64,000 nucleotides of DNA from a virus. The stretch lies in the IMG/VR virus record IMGVR_UViG_3300026521_000471, positions 1 to 64,000 of that record; one strand, 5' to 3'. The notes under the pieces are model-generated. The model did no database searches. It saw nothing but the letters and a program-made list of their open reading frames with translations, and was not told the origin of the DNA. The stretch's first letter is position 1, and each line of letters opens with the position of its first letter. Below are positions 34,085 to 42,109 of this stretch, in pieces. A program made the position numbers and the translations under genes.

Positions 34085-34453
34085 ATGGATTACAATACTG
34101 TTACAGAAAAAGTGTTAGAAGGTTTATCAATAGGTGAAGAATTATTTTATTTTGAAGTTCCTACTTGCAAAATAGATTATATAGAAATCCCTCAAATTAT
34201 CAAAATCATTAAAAAAGATGACGACTCATTTTTTTGTCCCACATATGATTTAAATCGTAGTAAAGATACATTACTTAATCTTTTTTCAAAAGAAAATAAA
34301 TCGATTATGATTGCTAGAAGTGAATTGGAAGCTAAACAATTATTCTTATCGTATTATGAAAACTACTTAGAATCTCTTAGAGGAGAATTAGAATTTCTTG
34401 AAGAAGCAATACCAAATCTTAAAAAAACAGATTTTTTAAAAGATCTCCAGTAA
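34085..34453 (+). CDS. unknown 122-residue acidic protein
   Basis: Starts after AAGGAGAATAGT with its own class A promoter. N-terminal half strand-rich, C-terminal half a long acidic helix (ARSELEAKQLFLSYYENYLE). Not recognised. Confidence 0.7.
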   Translation: MDYNTVTEKVLEGLSIGEELFYFEVPTCKIDYIEIPQIIKIIKKDDDSFFCPTYDLNRSKDTLLNLFSKENKSIMIARSELEAKQLFLSYYENYLESLRGELEFLEEAIPNLKKTDFLKDLQ

Positions 34454-34466
34454 TTTAGGATACCCT

Positions 34467-35093
34467 ATGAAGATCAAAAGTAACTTAAAATCTAAAGGTC
34501 GTAGATCCAATATCTTATTCGATAAAATGAGAGAATATATTTCATTACAACCAATACTAATCCGAAGTTTAGTAATTGGTGTGATTTTAATGATTTCATA
34601 CTTTATATGGTCATATTCTGGATTATTAGCAATAGGTTTTTTTGTATTGGCTAGTATTTTAACAGGACAGGCGGACCCAGGTGATAAACTGGGTATGGGT
34701 TTTCTCTCTATTTTAGCTATTTTTTCATTCGGTTTATTTGATGTTTATAAAGTATCCGAGGATAAAATTCCCATAGAGTTTAATAAAGTTGTTTATACAG
34801 ATAGTACAGAGAAAATTGTGCTATATGCCAATAAGCCCATTAACGAAGCTTTAGTAGTACATCCAGAATCAAAACTGTATTATGATTTTAAATTATATGA
34901 CCAAAATTTATCAGCATACATTAAAGAAGAATCTAGAAGATCACATTGGGCTAATCTTTTAAATCTCGAACCAACCACATATCAATACGATTTAATAATA
35001 AATGCTGGAAAGAAACAAATTAAAATTACTTCTTGGAAAAGTTCAAAAACAAAAATGTTATTTGGGAGAATAAATCATGAAAAAAATAATTAA
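34467..35093 (+). CDS. predicted membrane protein with extracytoplasmic domain
   Basis: A 208-residue protein: basic N-terminus, membrane segments at about 27-46, 49-66 and 75-93, then a soluble domain (residues 100-208, KVVYTDSTEKIVLYANKP). Overlaps the lipoprotein gene by 17 bases, so the two are probably made together and act at the envelope. Family unknown. Confidence 0.7.
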   Translation: MKIKSNLKSKGRRSNILFDKMREYISLQPILIRSLVIGVILMISYFIWSYSGLLAIGFFVLASILTGQADPGDKLGMGFLSILAIFSFGLFDVYKVSEDKIPIEFNKVVYTDSTEKIVLYANKPINEALVVHPESKLYYDFKLYDQNLSAYIKEESRRSHWANLLNLEPTTYQYDLIINAGKKQIKITSWKSSKTKMLFGRINHEKNN

Positions 35094-35415
35094 TTTAGGA
35101 TTAATATTTATTTTACTTGTATCGTTTACAGGTTGTGCTGATAGAAAAACCATCAATAATGTTACTTATGACACATACGGATTATTCAATGCCAATTCTA
35201 AGGAAAATCCGAATATTGAATATGAACTATCAGTAGGTAATGTTATTTGGGGAGTATTATTATTTGAAACACTTATAGCTCCAATTTATTTTTTCGGTTT
35301 TTCATTATGGGAGCCAGTCGGTCCAAAAATAACCAATCCAAACCTTAAAGGTGTAATTCGAGGCAATCCCGAAATGGTTAATGATACACCAAATGTTATA
35401 ATATATAAAAATTAG
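35077..35415 (+). CDS. predicted lipoprotein
   Basis: A 112-residue protein with a signal peptide MKKIINLGLIFILLVSFTGC; the lipobox is SFTGC with Cys-20 as the lipid-modified residue. The mature part has a second apolar stretch (GVLLFETLIAPIYFFGFSLW). Resembles small conserved bacterial lipoproteins of unknown function. A phage lipoprotein could block superinfection or aid lysis; neither is shown. Confidence 0.75.
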   Translation: MKKIINLGLIFILLVSFTGCADRKTINNVTYDTYGLFNANSKENPNIEYELSVGNVIWGVLLFETLIAPIYFFGFSLWEPVGPKITNPNLKGVIRGNPEMVNDTPNVIIYKN

Positions 35416-35424
35416 GACTTTGAT

Positions 35425-35607
35425 ATGAAAAAAGACTTTTTACTAATGAGTATAGAATCAGCTTGTAAGAATAGAACCCTTGTTTTACAAGATTTAGCAA
35501 AATATGGTGTGGATGAGAAACATCGTCCACAACTAGAAGAAAATCTGGAATACTTTTTGTTACGGTATAAAGAATTAACAGGAAATAATTTTGTCTTAAC
35601 TTCTTAA
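35425..35607 (+). CDS. small unknown helical protein
   Basis: A 60-residue protein with one leucine-rich helix pair; no motif recognised. Starts nine bases after the lipoprotein gene. It ends seven bases before a class A promoter. Confidence 0.6.
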   Translation: MKKDFLLMSIESACKNRTLVLQDLAKYGVDEKHRPQLEENLEYFLLRYKELTGNNFVLTS

Positions 35608-35613
35608 ATTTCC

Positions 35614-35635
35614 TTTAAGGTTATTATGGTATAAT
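35614..35635 (+). promoter_or_regulatory. class A promoter
   Basis: TTTAAG (35614-35619), 10-base gap, TATAAT (35630-35635), 30 bases before the ATG at 35666. The only site with a 10-base gap. Confidence 0.75.
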
Positions 35636-35665
35636 TATAGTAATCAAAGAAAAAAAGGTGAAATT

Positions 35666-35986
35666 ATGAAAATCGTTACAAAAGCATCAACACTAGGAAA
35701 AGGTATTGTACATAATACACAAGTTGAATTAAAATCAGAATGTGATAAAGTATTTTATTTCTATACACCACAATTAGAAAAAGCTGATGTAGAACCTACT
35801 TATTATTCTCCAATGGCGAAACATATTCCAGATTACATTGAATTTATTAAAAATAATTCAGATAAAAAAATAGGGATTATCTTAGAGTCTAGAAAAGATG
35901 ATTTTAGTACACGAGATTTGATTTTAGAGCAGATTAAATTGCTGGACAATACAAATGTGATTATCCACAATCTAATTCAGAAATAA
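35666..35986 (+). CDS. unknown 106-residue protein
   Basis: An alpha/beta protein with a final strand-helix-strand (KKIGIILESRKDDF, NVIIHNLI). Start after AAAAAAGGTG. Precedes 35996-36766 by nine bases; both follow one class A promoter. Not recognised. Confidence 0.7.
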   Translation: MKIVTKASTLGKGIVHNTQVELKSECDKVFYFYTPQLEKADVEPTYYSPMAKHIPDYIEFIKNNSDKKIGIILESRKDDFSTRDLILEQIKLLDNTNVIIHNLIQK

Positions 35987-35995
35987 GGATTAAAA

Positions 35996-36766
35996 ATGAG
36001 ATATGGTATAGAGAAATTTGATGATGTGATCGCAGTTTATGTATCGCCAACTTTAGATGATAATGAATATTCAATAAGTGATGTTGAAAATACTTCAAAA
36101 CAATATACTTTAGAAAAAGATATAGAATCTATTCCAGGATATAGTACTGATTTTGAAATTGATGGAAGTGCAGAGAATACTATTTTTATTGTTTCTACAA
36201 AATCATTTTCAGAGATCGAGGAATTAATTGTTTCTAATCTCAAACACACTCTAGTATCAAATGATAAACATTTGAAAAAACTATCAAGAGAAGCTAAGAG
36301 TGAATCATCTTCAGATACACCAATAGATTTAGAAACTTATGAGGGTTTAAAAAAATATTTAGAAACACAAAAATACACTATCAAAAAAGCCAAAGAACTT
36401 TTAAATACCGAAACAGCTAAAAATCATTTAGATTTAATTGCGATTGTTCTTGATAAGATCTTTATGAAGTATAGTACAGAAGAAAAGTTTTTTAAATCTA
36501 TTGAATGGTTATCTGATTTTGATTTATCAAATGAAATTGAAAGTATTATTGAATACCGTTCAAAAGCAAAAGATGGTTATGCTGATGATAATAAAATGTC
36601 GACAATTCTTAGTAGATATGTTGGAGCTTCATCAAATGTTGAAGTATTAGAGAAAATAAAAGATAAGTTGGAGCCTGTTAAAAATGACCAATTCTTTTCA
36701 GGGGTTTATGAAGATGCAGATAACCAAATAAAAATACTTAAAGATTTATTTTTTAAGTTGGATTAA
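35996..36766 (+). CDS. unknown 256-residue helical protein
   Basis: Acidic; N-terminal strand-rich 75 residues, then a long helical region with a Ser/Glu linker (SREAKSESSSDTP). Family unknown. The next class A promoter box overlaps its stop codon. It precedes the metallopeptidase/VWA gene. Confidence 0.7.
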   Translation: MRYGIEKFDDVIAVYVSPTLDDNEYSISDVENTSKQYTLEKDIESIPGYSTDFEIDGSAENTIFIVSTKSFSEIEELIVSNLKHTLVSNDKHLKKLSREAKSESSSDTPIDLETYEGLKKYLETQKYTIKKAKELLNTETAKNHLDLIAIVLDKIFMKYSTEEKFFKSIEWLSDFDLSNEIESIIEYRSKAKDGYADDNKMSTILSRYVGASSNVEVLEKIKDKLEPVKNDQFFSGVYEDADNQIKILKDLFFKLD

Positions 36767-36784
36767 GTTAGTATTCGATATAAT
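36762..36784 (+). promoter_or_regulatory. class A promoter
   Basis: ATTAAG (36762-36767), 11-base gap, TATAAT (36779-36784), 29 bases before the ATG at 36814. Confidence 0.75.
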
Positions 36785-36813
36785 AACAGAAGAAATCTAA
36801 AAGGATTAGTATA

Positions 36814-38268
36814 ATGAATGAAAATGATGTTAAAGAAGAAATTAAAGAAGCTTGGAAAGATTTAAAAAACGGTACAAAAGTTAAAGCTAAGCTTACTGAA
36901 AAAATGGATGAGAAGCTCGACGGTTTAGTAGCAGCAGCAAAAGCTGGAAATTGGAAAACTCAGCTGGAAGAAGCAATAGTACAGATGATTACTTATAATT
37001 ATTCAAGTAATGAAAGTTTAATGTGGTATGGACATTTAGTAACTCAATGTGAAATAAAAAGAGATTTAACTATGCCAAGTCCTGCTGGGGTAAGATTTAT
37101 GTTTAATAAATACGAGATGTTTATTAATCCTTTACTTTTTGGTTTATATTCAACCGATGAACAAATTGCTATATTGAAACATGAAATGTTACATATTATC
37201 AATTTGCACATTGTAAGACAAAAAGATAGAGACCATAAAAAATGGAATTATGGTACTGATTTATCTATCAACCAATTAATCCCAAACATTCCTGAAGATG
37301 GATTACAACCTGAAAAATTTGATTTTGCAAAAAACCTTAATGCAGAACAGTATTATGATATGATACCTACAAACTATGAGAGTGAAGAACCTCAAGAAGG
37401 TAATGAAGACGGTGAGGGTGGTGGAAGTTGTTCTGCACAAGGTTCCGGAGATGGAGAGCCACAAGATGGTGATGGTTCTGGAAACGGTGATGGTTCTGAT
37501 GTAATTGATGATGAGAAAAAACTTAAAGATCTAATCTCCCAAGCATTAAATGCAGCTCAAGAAGGAATGATTGGTGATCATGGTAAGTGGCAAAATTCTG
37601 AAGGTGATGAACAGGCCGCAAAAGAAATTACAAGACAGATGTGTGAAACAGCTACTAATAAATCCAGAGGTATGACACCAGGTGAAGTAGAAGGAGCAAT
37701 CCAATTACTTAAAATGCAGGAGCAAATTAACTGGAAGAAAGAGCTGAGAAGAATTGTTGGTAATAGAAAAGCATTTTCTAAACTTACAATTAAGAAAAAT
37801 GATAGAAGATTTCCAGGTCGTAAGGATTTAAGAGGTAAAACAAAAGATCATACAAAAGATATTGTAGTTATCTTAGATGTATCGGGTTCTATGAGTGATG
37901 AGGAAGTTCTCTATGGTTTAAATGAAATTAAGGCTATTGCAGAAAAAGCTAGAGCTGGGGTTACTATTATTCAAGTTGATACAGAGCCAAAAATTGTAGA
38001 AGATTTTGATCCAAAAGCAAAAACTTTTAATCGTAGAGGTTATGGTGGTACTTATATGACTCCTGGAATTGAAATGATTAAGGAACAGAAATTAAAATGT
38101 GACTGTATTTTGTGTATAACTGATGGTTACATTGAATCAACTTTTGATATTGATTTACCAAGAGTACCATTTATTTTCTTAGTTACACAAGATGCAGATA
38201 ATTTATCTATTGATGTAGGTTCATATCCGAGAATGAAAAAACATACATTGAAAATTGGTGATAAGTAG
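36814..38268 (+). CDS. metallopeptidase-like plus VWA domain protein (DUF2201 type)
   Basis: A 484-residue protein. The N-terminal domain has the zinc motif HEMLH at residues 123-127 (HExxH) in the DUF2201 putative metallopeptidase setting. A Gly/Asp/Glu-rich low-complexity linker follows (about 188-235), and the C-terminal von Willebrand A domain has the metal-ion site DVSGSMS at 355-361 and later GGTYMTPG. Bacterial relatives work with MoxR-type AAA ATPases; none is seen in this window. Role in phage unknown. Confidence 0.88.
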   Translation: MNENDVKEEIKEAWKDLKNGTKVKAKLTEKMDEKLDGLVAAAKAGNWKTQLEEAIVQMITYNYSSNESLMWYGHLVTQCEIKRDLTMPSPAGVRFMFNKYEMFINPLLFGLYSTDEQIAILKHEMLHIINLHIVRQKDRDHKKWNYGTDLSINQLIPNIPEDGLQPEKFDFAKNLNAEQYYDMIPTNYESEEPQEGNEDGEGGGSCSAQGSGDGEPQDGDGSGNGDGSDVIDDEKKLKDLISQALNAAQEGMIGDHGKWQNSEGDEQAAKEITRQMCETATNKSRGMTPGEVEGAIQLLKMQEQINWKKELRRIVGNRKAFSKLTIKKNDRRFPGRKDLRGKTKDHTKDIVVILDVSGSMSDEEVLYGLNEIKAIAEKARAGVTIIQVDTEPKIVEDFDPKAKTFNRRGYGGTYMTPGIEMIKEQKLKCDCILCITDGYIESTFDIDLPRVPFIFLVTQDADNLSIDVGSYPRMKKHTLKIGDK

Positions 38269-38275
38269 AGTTATT

Positions 38276-38524
38276 ATGTGGGCTTATAAGTTTACAGATT
38301 CAAGAGGAAATGATTACTATGAGTTTCCTTTTGAAATATCTAGTTCAACATTTCTTAATTCAAATGAATATCAAATAGTAAATACTGAAAGAGAAGCTGT
38401 TAAAGAATTTAAAAAAGCAATTGATTTCAATATACCATATAAAGCTCATTATGAAGATATGCAAAAACTTAATAAAGAATTGGCTAAATTATATCTTAAA
38501 AAGTATCCGGAGATATTTATATAA
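38276..38524 (+). CDS. small protein with C-terminal PExxI tail (YPEIFI)
   Basis: An 82-residue protein ending KKYPEIFI. ATG 38276 is chosen; a longer frame would overlap the VWA gene. First of five tandem PExxI genes. Here the codons of the tail contain GGAG, which can serve as the ribosome site of the next gene. Function unknown. Confidence 0.7.
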   Translation: MWAYKFTDSRGNDYYEFPFEISSSTFLNSNEYQIVNTEREAVKEFKKAIDFNIPYKAHYEDMQKLNKELAKLYLKKYPEIFI

Positions 38525-38865
38525 TGTATCATTTTAAATTAAAACTTAGAGATATTCACAAAAATGCGTATAGATCATTTTTATTTCCAGAAAAAGCACC
38601 TAAAAATTCTACTAGTCATTGTGCGAAAATCAATTCGTTATATACAGAAGGTTGGTTTGCTGATAAATCATTGATAGAATCTGAAATCCACTTTATTAAA
38701 TCTGTTAAATTTTTTTTAAATGGTGCAATTAAAGATTTAAAGAAAAATAACACTTATACAGGGTGGGATGAATCATATCTTAAAGATGATGTTGCATTTT
38801 TAGAAAATGTATGGAAATTAACAATTCAAAAATATGCGGATAAATATCCGGAGCTAGTATTATGA
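38524..38865 (+). CDS. small protein with C-terminal PExxI tail (YPELVL)
   Basis: A 113-residue basic protein ending DKYPELVL; starts on the last base of the previous stop codon. Function unknown. Confidence 0.7.
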   Translation: MYHFKLKLRDIHKNAYRSFLFPEKAPKNSTSHCAKINSLYTEGWFADKSLIESEIHFIKSVKFFLNGAIKDLKKNNTYTGWDESYLKDDVAFLENVWKLTIQKYADKYPELVL

Positions 38866-39101
38866 GTTTTATCAAATTCACATTTAAAAATAACAGCTAT
38901 GCTATAGGACGTTTATTTTCAAAGATTGGAAAAGATAACTGGGCAAATATTGAAATAGTTAAGCCGTATAATGGTAGAAATGAGACTTTAAAAAAATATT
39001 ATACTAAGGGTAGAACATTTCAAGCTGATACATCTAGTACTTCAGATTATGTTAAAACTGCATTTATAGATCCAAAGTCTCACCCAGAATATTTTATTTA
39101 A
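38862..39101 (+). CDS. small protein with C-terminal PExxI tail (HPEYFI)
   Basis: A 79-residue basic protein ending KSHPEYFI, in an ATGA overlap with the preceding gene. Strand-rich N-terminus (FIKFTFKNNSYAIGRLF). Function unknown. Confidence 0.7.
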   Translation: MSFIKFTFKNNSYAIGRLFSKIGKDNWANIEIVKPYNGRNETLKKYYTKGRTFQADTSSTSDYVKTAFIDPKSHPEYFI

Positions 39102-39112
39102 AAAGGTTGTTG

Positions 39113-39469
39113 ATGTATTTCTCATATCAAGCACATACTTTAGATGGAAAATCTCTTAAAATTTATTTACCATTACCAACTAAAAAATCACAATATGAAG
39201 ATAGACTGAAATTTTATAAACAAATAGATGATAGAAAATTATATGTCGTGAAAGATACTAAAGATATTATTAGAGAATGTCATATACATAATACTTTAAA
39301 AGAATCAATAAATTATATAAGAAAAGATCTAATATATTCGATTGAATGGATAAGTGATGATAAAAATGCACCTCCTGGTAATCCTGATGTTTATGTGGCT
39401 AAATGTAGAGATGCTTTAACTGAATTAGAAAATAAATATATCAATAAATTCCCGGAGATATTCTTATGA
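39113..39469 (+). CDS. small protein with C-terminal PExxI tail (FPEIFL)
   Basis: A 118-residue protein ending NKFPEIFL. ATG 39113 follows AAAGG at a good distance, preferred to TTG 39107. Function unknown. Confidence 0.7.
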   Translation: MYFSYQAHTLDGKSLKIYLPLPTKKSQYEDRLKFYKQIDDRKLYVVKDTKDIIRECHIHNTLKESINYIRKDLIYSIEWISDDKNAPPGNPDVYVAKCRDALTELENKYINKFPEIFL

Positions 39470-39654
39470 TTGTAGATGTAGATAAAAAGGCAATCCAACA
39501 ACAAATAAAGTTTTTAGTTAAAATAATAAACCAATATCAAAAAAGATTAGAAACTGAACCTCAATTTTTAACTAGAGAAGTTGAAGAAAATTTAGAAAGA
39601 GCTAAAGCAAAATATGATTATATTATTAAAGAATATCCAGACTTAATCATCTAG
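39466..39654 (+). CDS. small protein with C-terminal PExxI-type tail (YPDLII)
   Basis: A 62-residue, single long-helix protein ending KEYPDLII, with Asp in place of Glu. Starts in an ATGA overlap and its end overlaps the convergent HDOD gene by 12 bases. Function unknown. Confidence 0.65.
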   Translation: MIVDVDKKAIQQQIKFLVKIINQYQKRLETEPQFLTREVEENLERAKAKYDYIIKEYPDLII

Positions 39655-41301
39655 ACTATTTTTTAAATCTAATATATTACCGAATGATTTTTTATGAGTT
39701 ATTTGAGCAAAAATATTTTTCATATCATTACCTGAAAGATGACCTCGTTCTGCTTCTCTCATTAAATTTTTTGTTATTTTAAACTCGCCATTATATTTAA
39801 ATAATTCAAATGCTAAATTTATAATATGACCTTGTATTTGTAACGTATTAGAAGCACTAGCATATCCAAATTCTCTGGCTACTGCAATAATTTTTTTCAT
39901 GTTTTGTGGCATATTCCAAATACTAAAAAGCTTCTCAACAGCGTGTAAATTATTAAATCCTAATAGATTCATTTCTAAACTAGTTATAGATTTTGACGAT
40001 TTTTGTAAATTTTTAAAACGATCTACTCTCTCATTAATAATTAAAGCCTGATTTGTCAGGAGCATACCTAGTGGTAATATATGCATAACAGCAGTTAAAT
40101 CATCTTTATCATCTTGGGGTATATCTATAAATTTAATCCATTCTGAAACAAATTTAACTCGGTATTTTGAAACTTCAATTAACTCTTCTAATGAAATATC
40201 ATATGCGTCTAAATATAAACTGTCAAATGTTTCGTTAGCTACCTCTGTTATTGCTAATGCCCCTATTTGTTTTTTACCTAGTAATGATACAGCAATAGAG
40301 ATTTTTGATACTCGATTTGGTAGGCCTATATACGGGGAATTAATTTCCCGTAAAATAATTGCTGAGAACATTGGATCTTGTTCAACAACTTTTACTATTT
40401 GGTTGATATTTGAATTGCTATCAAAACACAATTCTTTTAACTTAGTTAATGTACTAGGTAAAGGTTCAATTGCTTCAGCTAGTTCAACTAATGTAATCTG
40501 CCCTTTATTAATAGGTATTTCAATCTCCGTATTACTACGTTCATATTTTTTAACAATCATAGTCTTAAAATCAGCCATTTTCATATTATGTGTATTATAA
40601 ACATTTTCGATTGCTAATTTTTCTTTAACTAAGTTTAAAGAACTTTCTTTACTGAATTTACTCAAAACATATAAATTTTCAAAATCGAATTCAATATCAT
40701 TTAAACAAACTATGAGATCTATGATATGCCCATCGGGGTATTTTAAATCAGTTATTAAAATTTTTTTACCGGGCATTTTTATAAGGTCAATTGCCTCGGA
40801 TTTAGTAGAAACACTATCCACAAATTTAAATTTTGTACTAAGAATTTCTGTTAATAATTTTGATACTTTTGGATCTCGATTAAGGATCACAATATCATAA
40901 TATTCATTAAGTTTTGGGGAAGTGTAATTTTTACATTGAACGATTGGCGCAGTATCAAATTCAATAGCATAAAATTCTGGATCTTCATGTTGTTGAATTT
41001 GAGTTACCCACCTTTCAATTTGAATAGAAAAGTTTTCAAACCAATTAATCACATCTTGATTAAAAGCACAAGTATAATTTTTTATAAAAAACAAAATATC
41101 TTCTGTTTTTTCAAGGAGAATAGAAATTTCTTCAAATTTATGATAGTAAGTAATAGCTTTTAATGAATGTATCGACCTAAATAATGTGTCGATCAATTTT
41201 GATGAATTAATTTCATCATTTCTAAAATCAATAATAGTGTTATTAATAATTATAGACAAATTATCTAATCTTATAATATAATCTTCAAGTTCTTCAGTCA
41301 T
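39643..41301 (-). CDS. signalling protein: Hpt, degenerate receiver and HDOD domains
   Basis: A 552-residue protein. Residues 1-105 form an Hpt-like helical bundle with FRSIHSLKAI (His-45 as candidate phosphate carrier). Residues about 133-255 resemble a response-regulator receiver: the phosphate acceptor would be Asp-185 in LITDLKYPDG, but the acidic pocket is NRD and the conserved Lys context is weak. An HDOD domain (about 268-470) follows, with LPSTLTKLKEL and EQDPMFSAIILREINSPYIG. HDOD proteins regulate motility and cyclic-di-GMP-linked processes in many bacteria. Unusual for a phage; probably host-derived. Confidence 0.85.
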   Translation of the reverse strand: MTEELEDYIIRLDNLSIIINNTIIDFRNDEINSSKLIDTLFRSIHSLKAITYYHKFEEISILLEKTEDILFFIKNYTCAFNQDVINWFENFSIQIERWVTQIQQHEDPEFYAIEFDTAPIVQCKNYTSPKLNEYYDIVILNRDPKVSKLLTEILSTKFKFVDSVSTKSEAIDLIKMPGKKILITDLKYPDGHIIDLIVCLNDIEFDFENLYVLSKFSKESSLNLVKEKLAIENVYNTHNMKMADFKTMIVKKYERSNTEIEIPINKGQITLVELAEAIEPLPSTLTKLKELCFDSNSNINQIVKVVEQDPMFSAIILREINSPYIGLPNRVSKISIAVSLLGKKQIGALAITEVANETFDSLYLDAYDISLEELIEVSKYRVKFVSEWIKFIDIPQDDKDDLTAVMHILPLGMLLTNQALIINERVDRFKNLQKSSKSITSLEMNLLGFNNLHAVEKLFSIWNMPQNMKKIIAVAREFGYASASNTLQIQGHIINLAFELFKYNGEFKITKNLMREAERGHLSGNDMKNIFAQITHKKSFGNILDLKNSLDD

Positions 41302-41325
41302 TACATTAAAAACCTATTTTAATTT

Positions 41326-41333
41326 TATTTATA
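41326..41333 (-). promoter_or_regulatory. possible T4-late-like promoter
   Basis: TATAAATA on the minus strand, 25 bases upstream of the HDOD gene start at 41301. Confidence 0.4.
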
Positions 41334-41382
41334 ATGAATATGCAATATTTTCCCAGTCAATGTCATTCCATGTCAAATACAT
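41329..41382 (-). CDS. possible 17-residue peptide
   Basis: MYLTWNDIDWENIAYSL with a near-perfect AGGAGGG site on the minus strand. Too small to judge by composition; the ribosome site is the only support. Its stop codon overlaps the late-type octamer for the HDOD gene. Confidence 0.4.
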   Translation of the reverse strand: MYLTWNDIDWENIAYSL

Positions 41383-41469
41383 TTTACCCTCCTATTTTTG
41401 GTATCTATAAAATATTTATATTAATTATAATATATTTTAAGCAAAAATCTGATTAAATTTTAAGCAAAA

Positions 41470-42027
41470 TTATTTACGTTTCATTATAATTTGCCCTTTA
41501 ACATTAACTAATGATTTTTTTCTAGTTAATTTATGCTCCCTTATAAAAATTTTAGAACGATATTCATAAGCATTATAAATTTCATCTCCAATTTTCAAAC
41601 TTATAAGTTGTTCTCTATAAAGTGATGCTAATCGTTCATCTGTTATATTCCATATTTCACCAAAATGAGCAAGTCGTACTCTTTCAGCAAGTACTTGAAA
41701 ATCATCAATACTAATATTTTTCTTTTTTAATTCTTCTTCTTTTTCTGGAGTAATTACAAATCTTTTATTTTTATCTTCATGAAAAACTAACTTAGTGTAT
41801 GCTGGATATTTTACAGCATCAACTTTTGTATGACCAAATCGTAATATCGGTTGTTTATTTTTAAAACGTTCAATATAGTCAATATCCATAAGATGCCAGG
41901 TATTTTGATGTTCAAAATTTGGATATGAAATAGCAATAAGTGACCACTCTTTTTTATCATGATATTTATAAAATTCATTCTTTAATTCGAGAAGTATTTC
42001 GTTTAAATTATGATAATATTCATTCAT
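41470..42027 (-). CDS. unknown basic 185-residue protein
   Basis: A soluble basic protein, strand-rich in its first 90 residues, ending with a very basic stretch (REHKLTRKKSLVNVKGQIIMKRK region). Divergent from tuf. Start ATG 42027 after AAAGGGAAA. Family unknown; the basic tail may bind RNA or DNA. Confidence 0.7.
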   Translation of the reverse strand: MNEYYHNLNEILLELKNEFYKYHDKKEWSLIAISYPNFEHQNTWHLMDIDYIERFKNKQPILRFGHTKVDAVKYPAYTKLVFHEDKNKRFVITPEKEEELKKKNISIDDFQVLAERVRLAHFGEIWNITDERLASLYREQLISLKIGDEIYNAYEYRSKIFIREHKLTRKKSLVNVKGQIIMKRK

Positions 42028-42050
42028 ATATTTCCCTTTTTATTTTAAAT

Positions 42051-42058
42051 TATTTATA
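42051..42058 (-). promoter_or_regulatory. possible T4-late-like promoter
   Basis: TATAAATA on the minus strand, 24 bases upstream of the ATG at 42027; back to back with the tuf promoter. Confidence 0.4.
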
Positions 42059-42060
42059 TT

Positions 42061-42078
42061 TTTTTTGTAAAATATAAT
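42061..42078 (+). promoter_or_regulatory. class B promoter of tuf
   Basis: TTTTTTG directly followed by TAAAATATAAT (TATAAT at 42073-42078), 31 bases before the tuf ATG. A T-tract ending in G upstream of the -10 is the arrangement described for Campylobacter promoters. Confidence 0.65.
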
Positions 42079-42109
42079 ATACCAAAAAAATTAAATTTAA
42101 GGATGAAAT

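Noticed and set aside
38510-38523. PExxI tail as a mere by-product of a ribosome site (CCGGAG) for the next gene
   Set aside because: Some copies do contain GGAG, but many use CCAGAA or CCTGAA, and several tails have no gene close behind, so the amino-acid pattern needs its own explanation.
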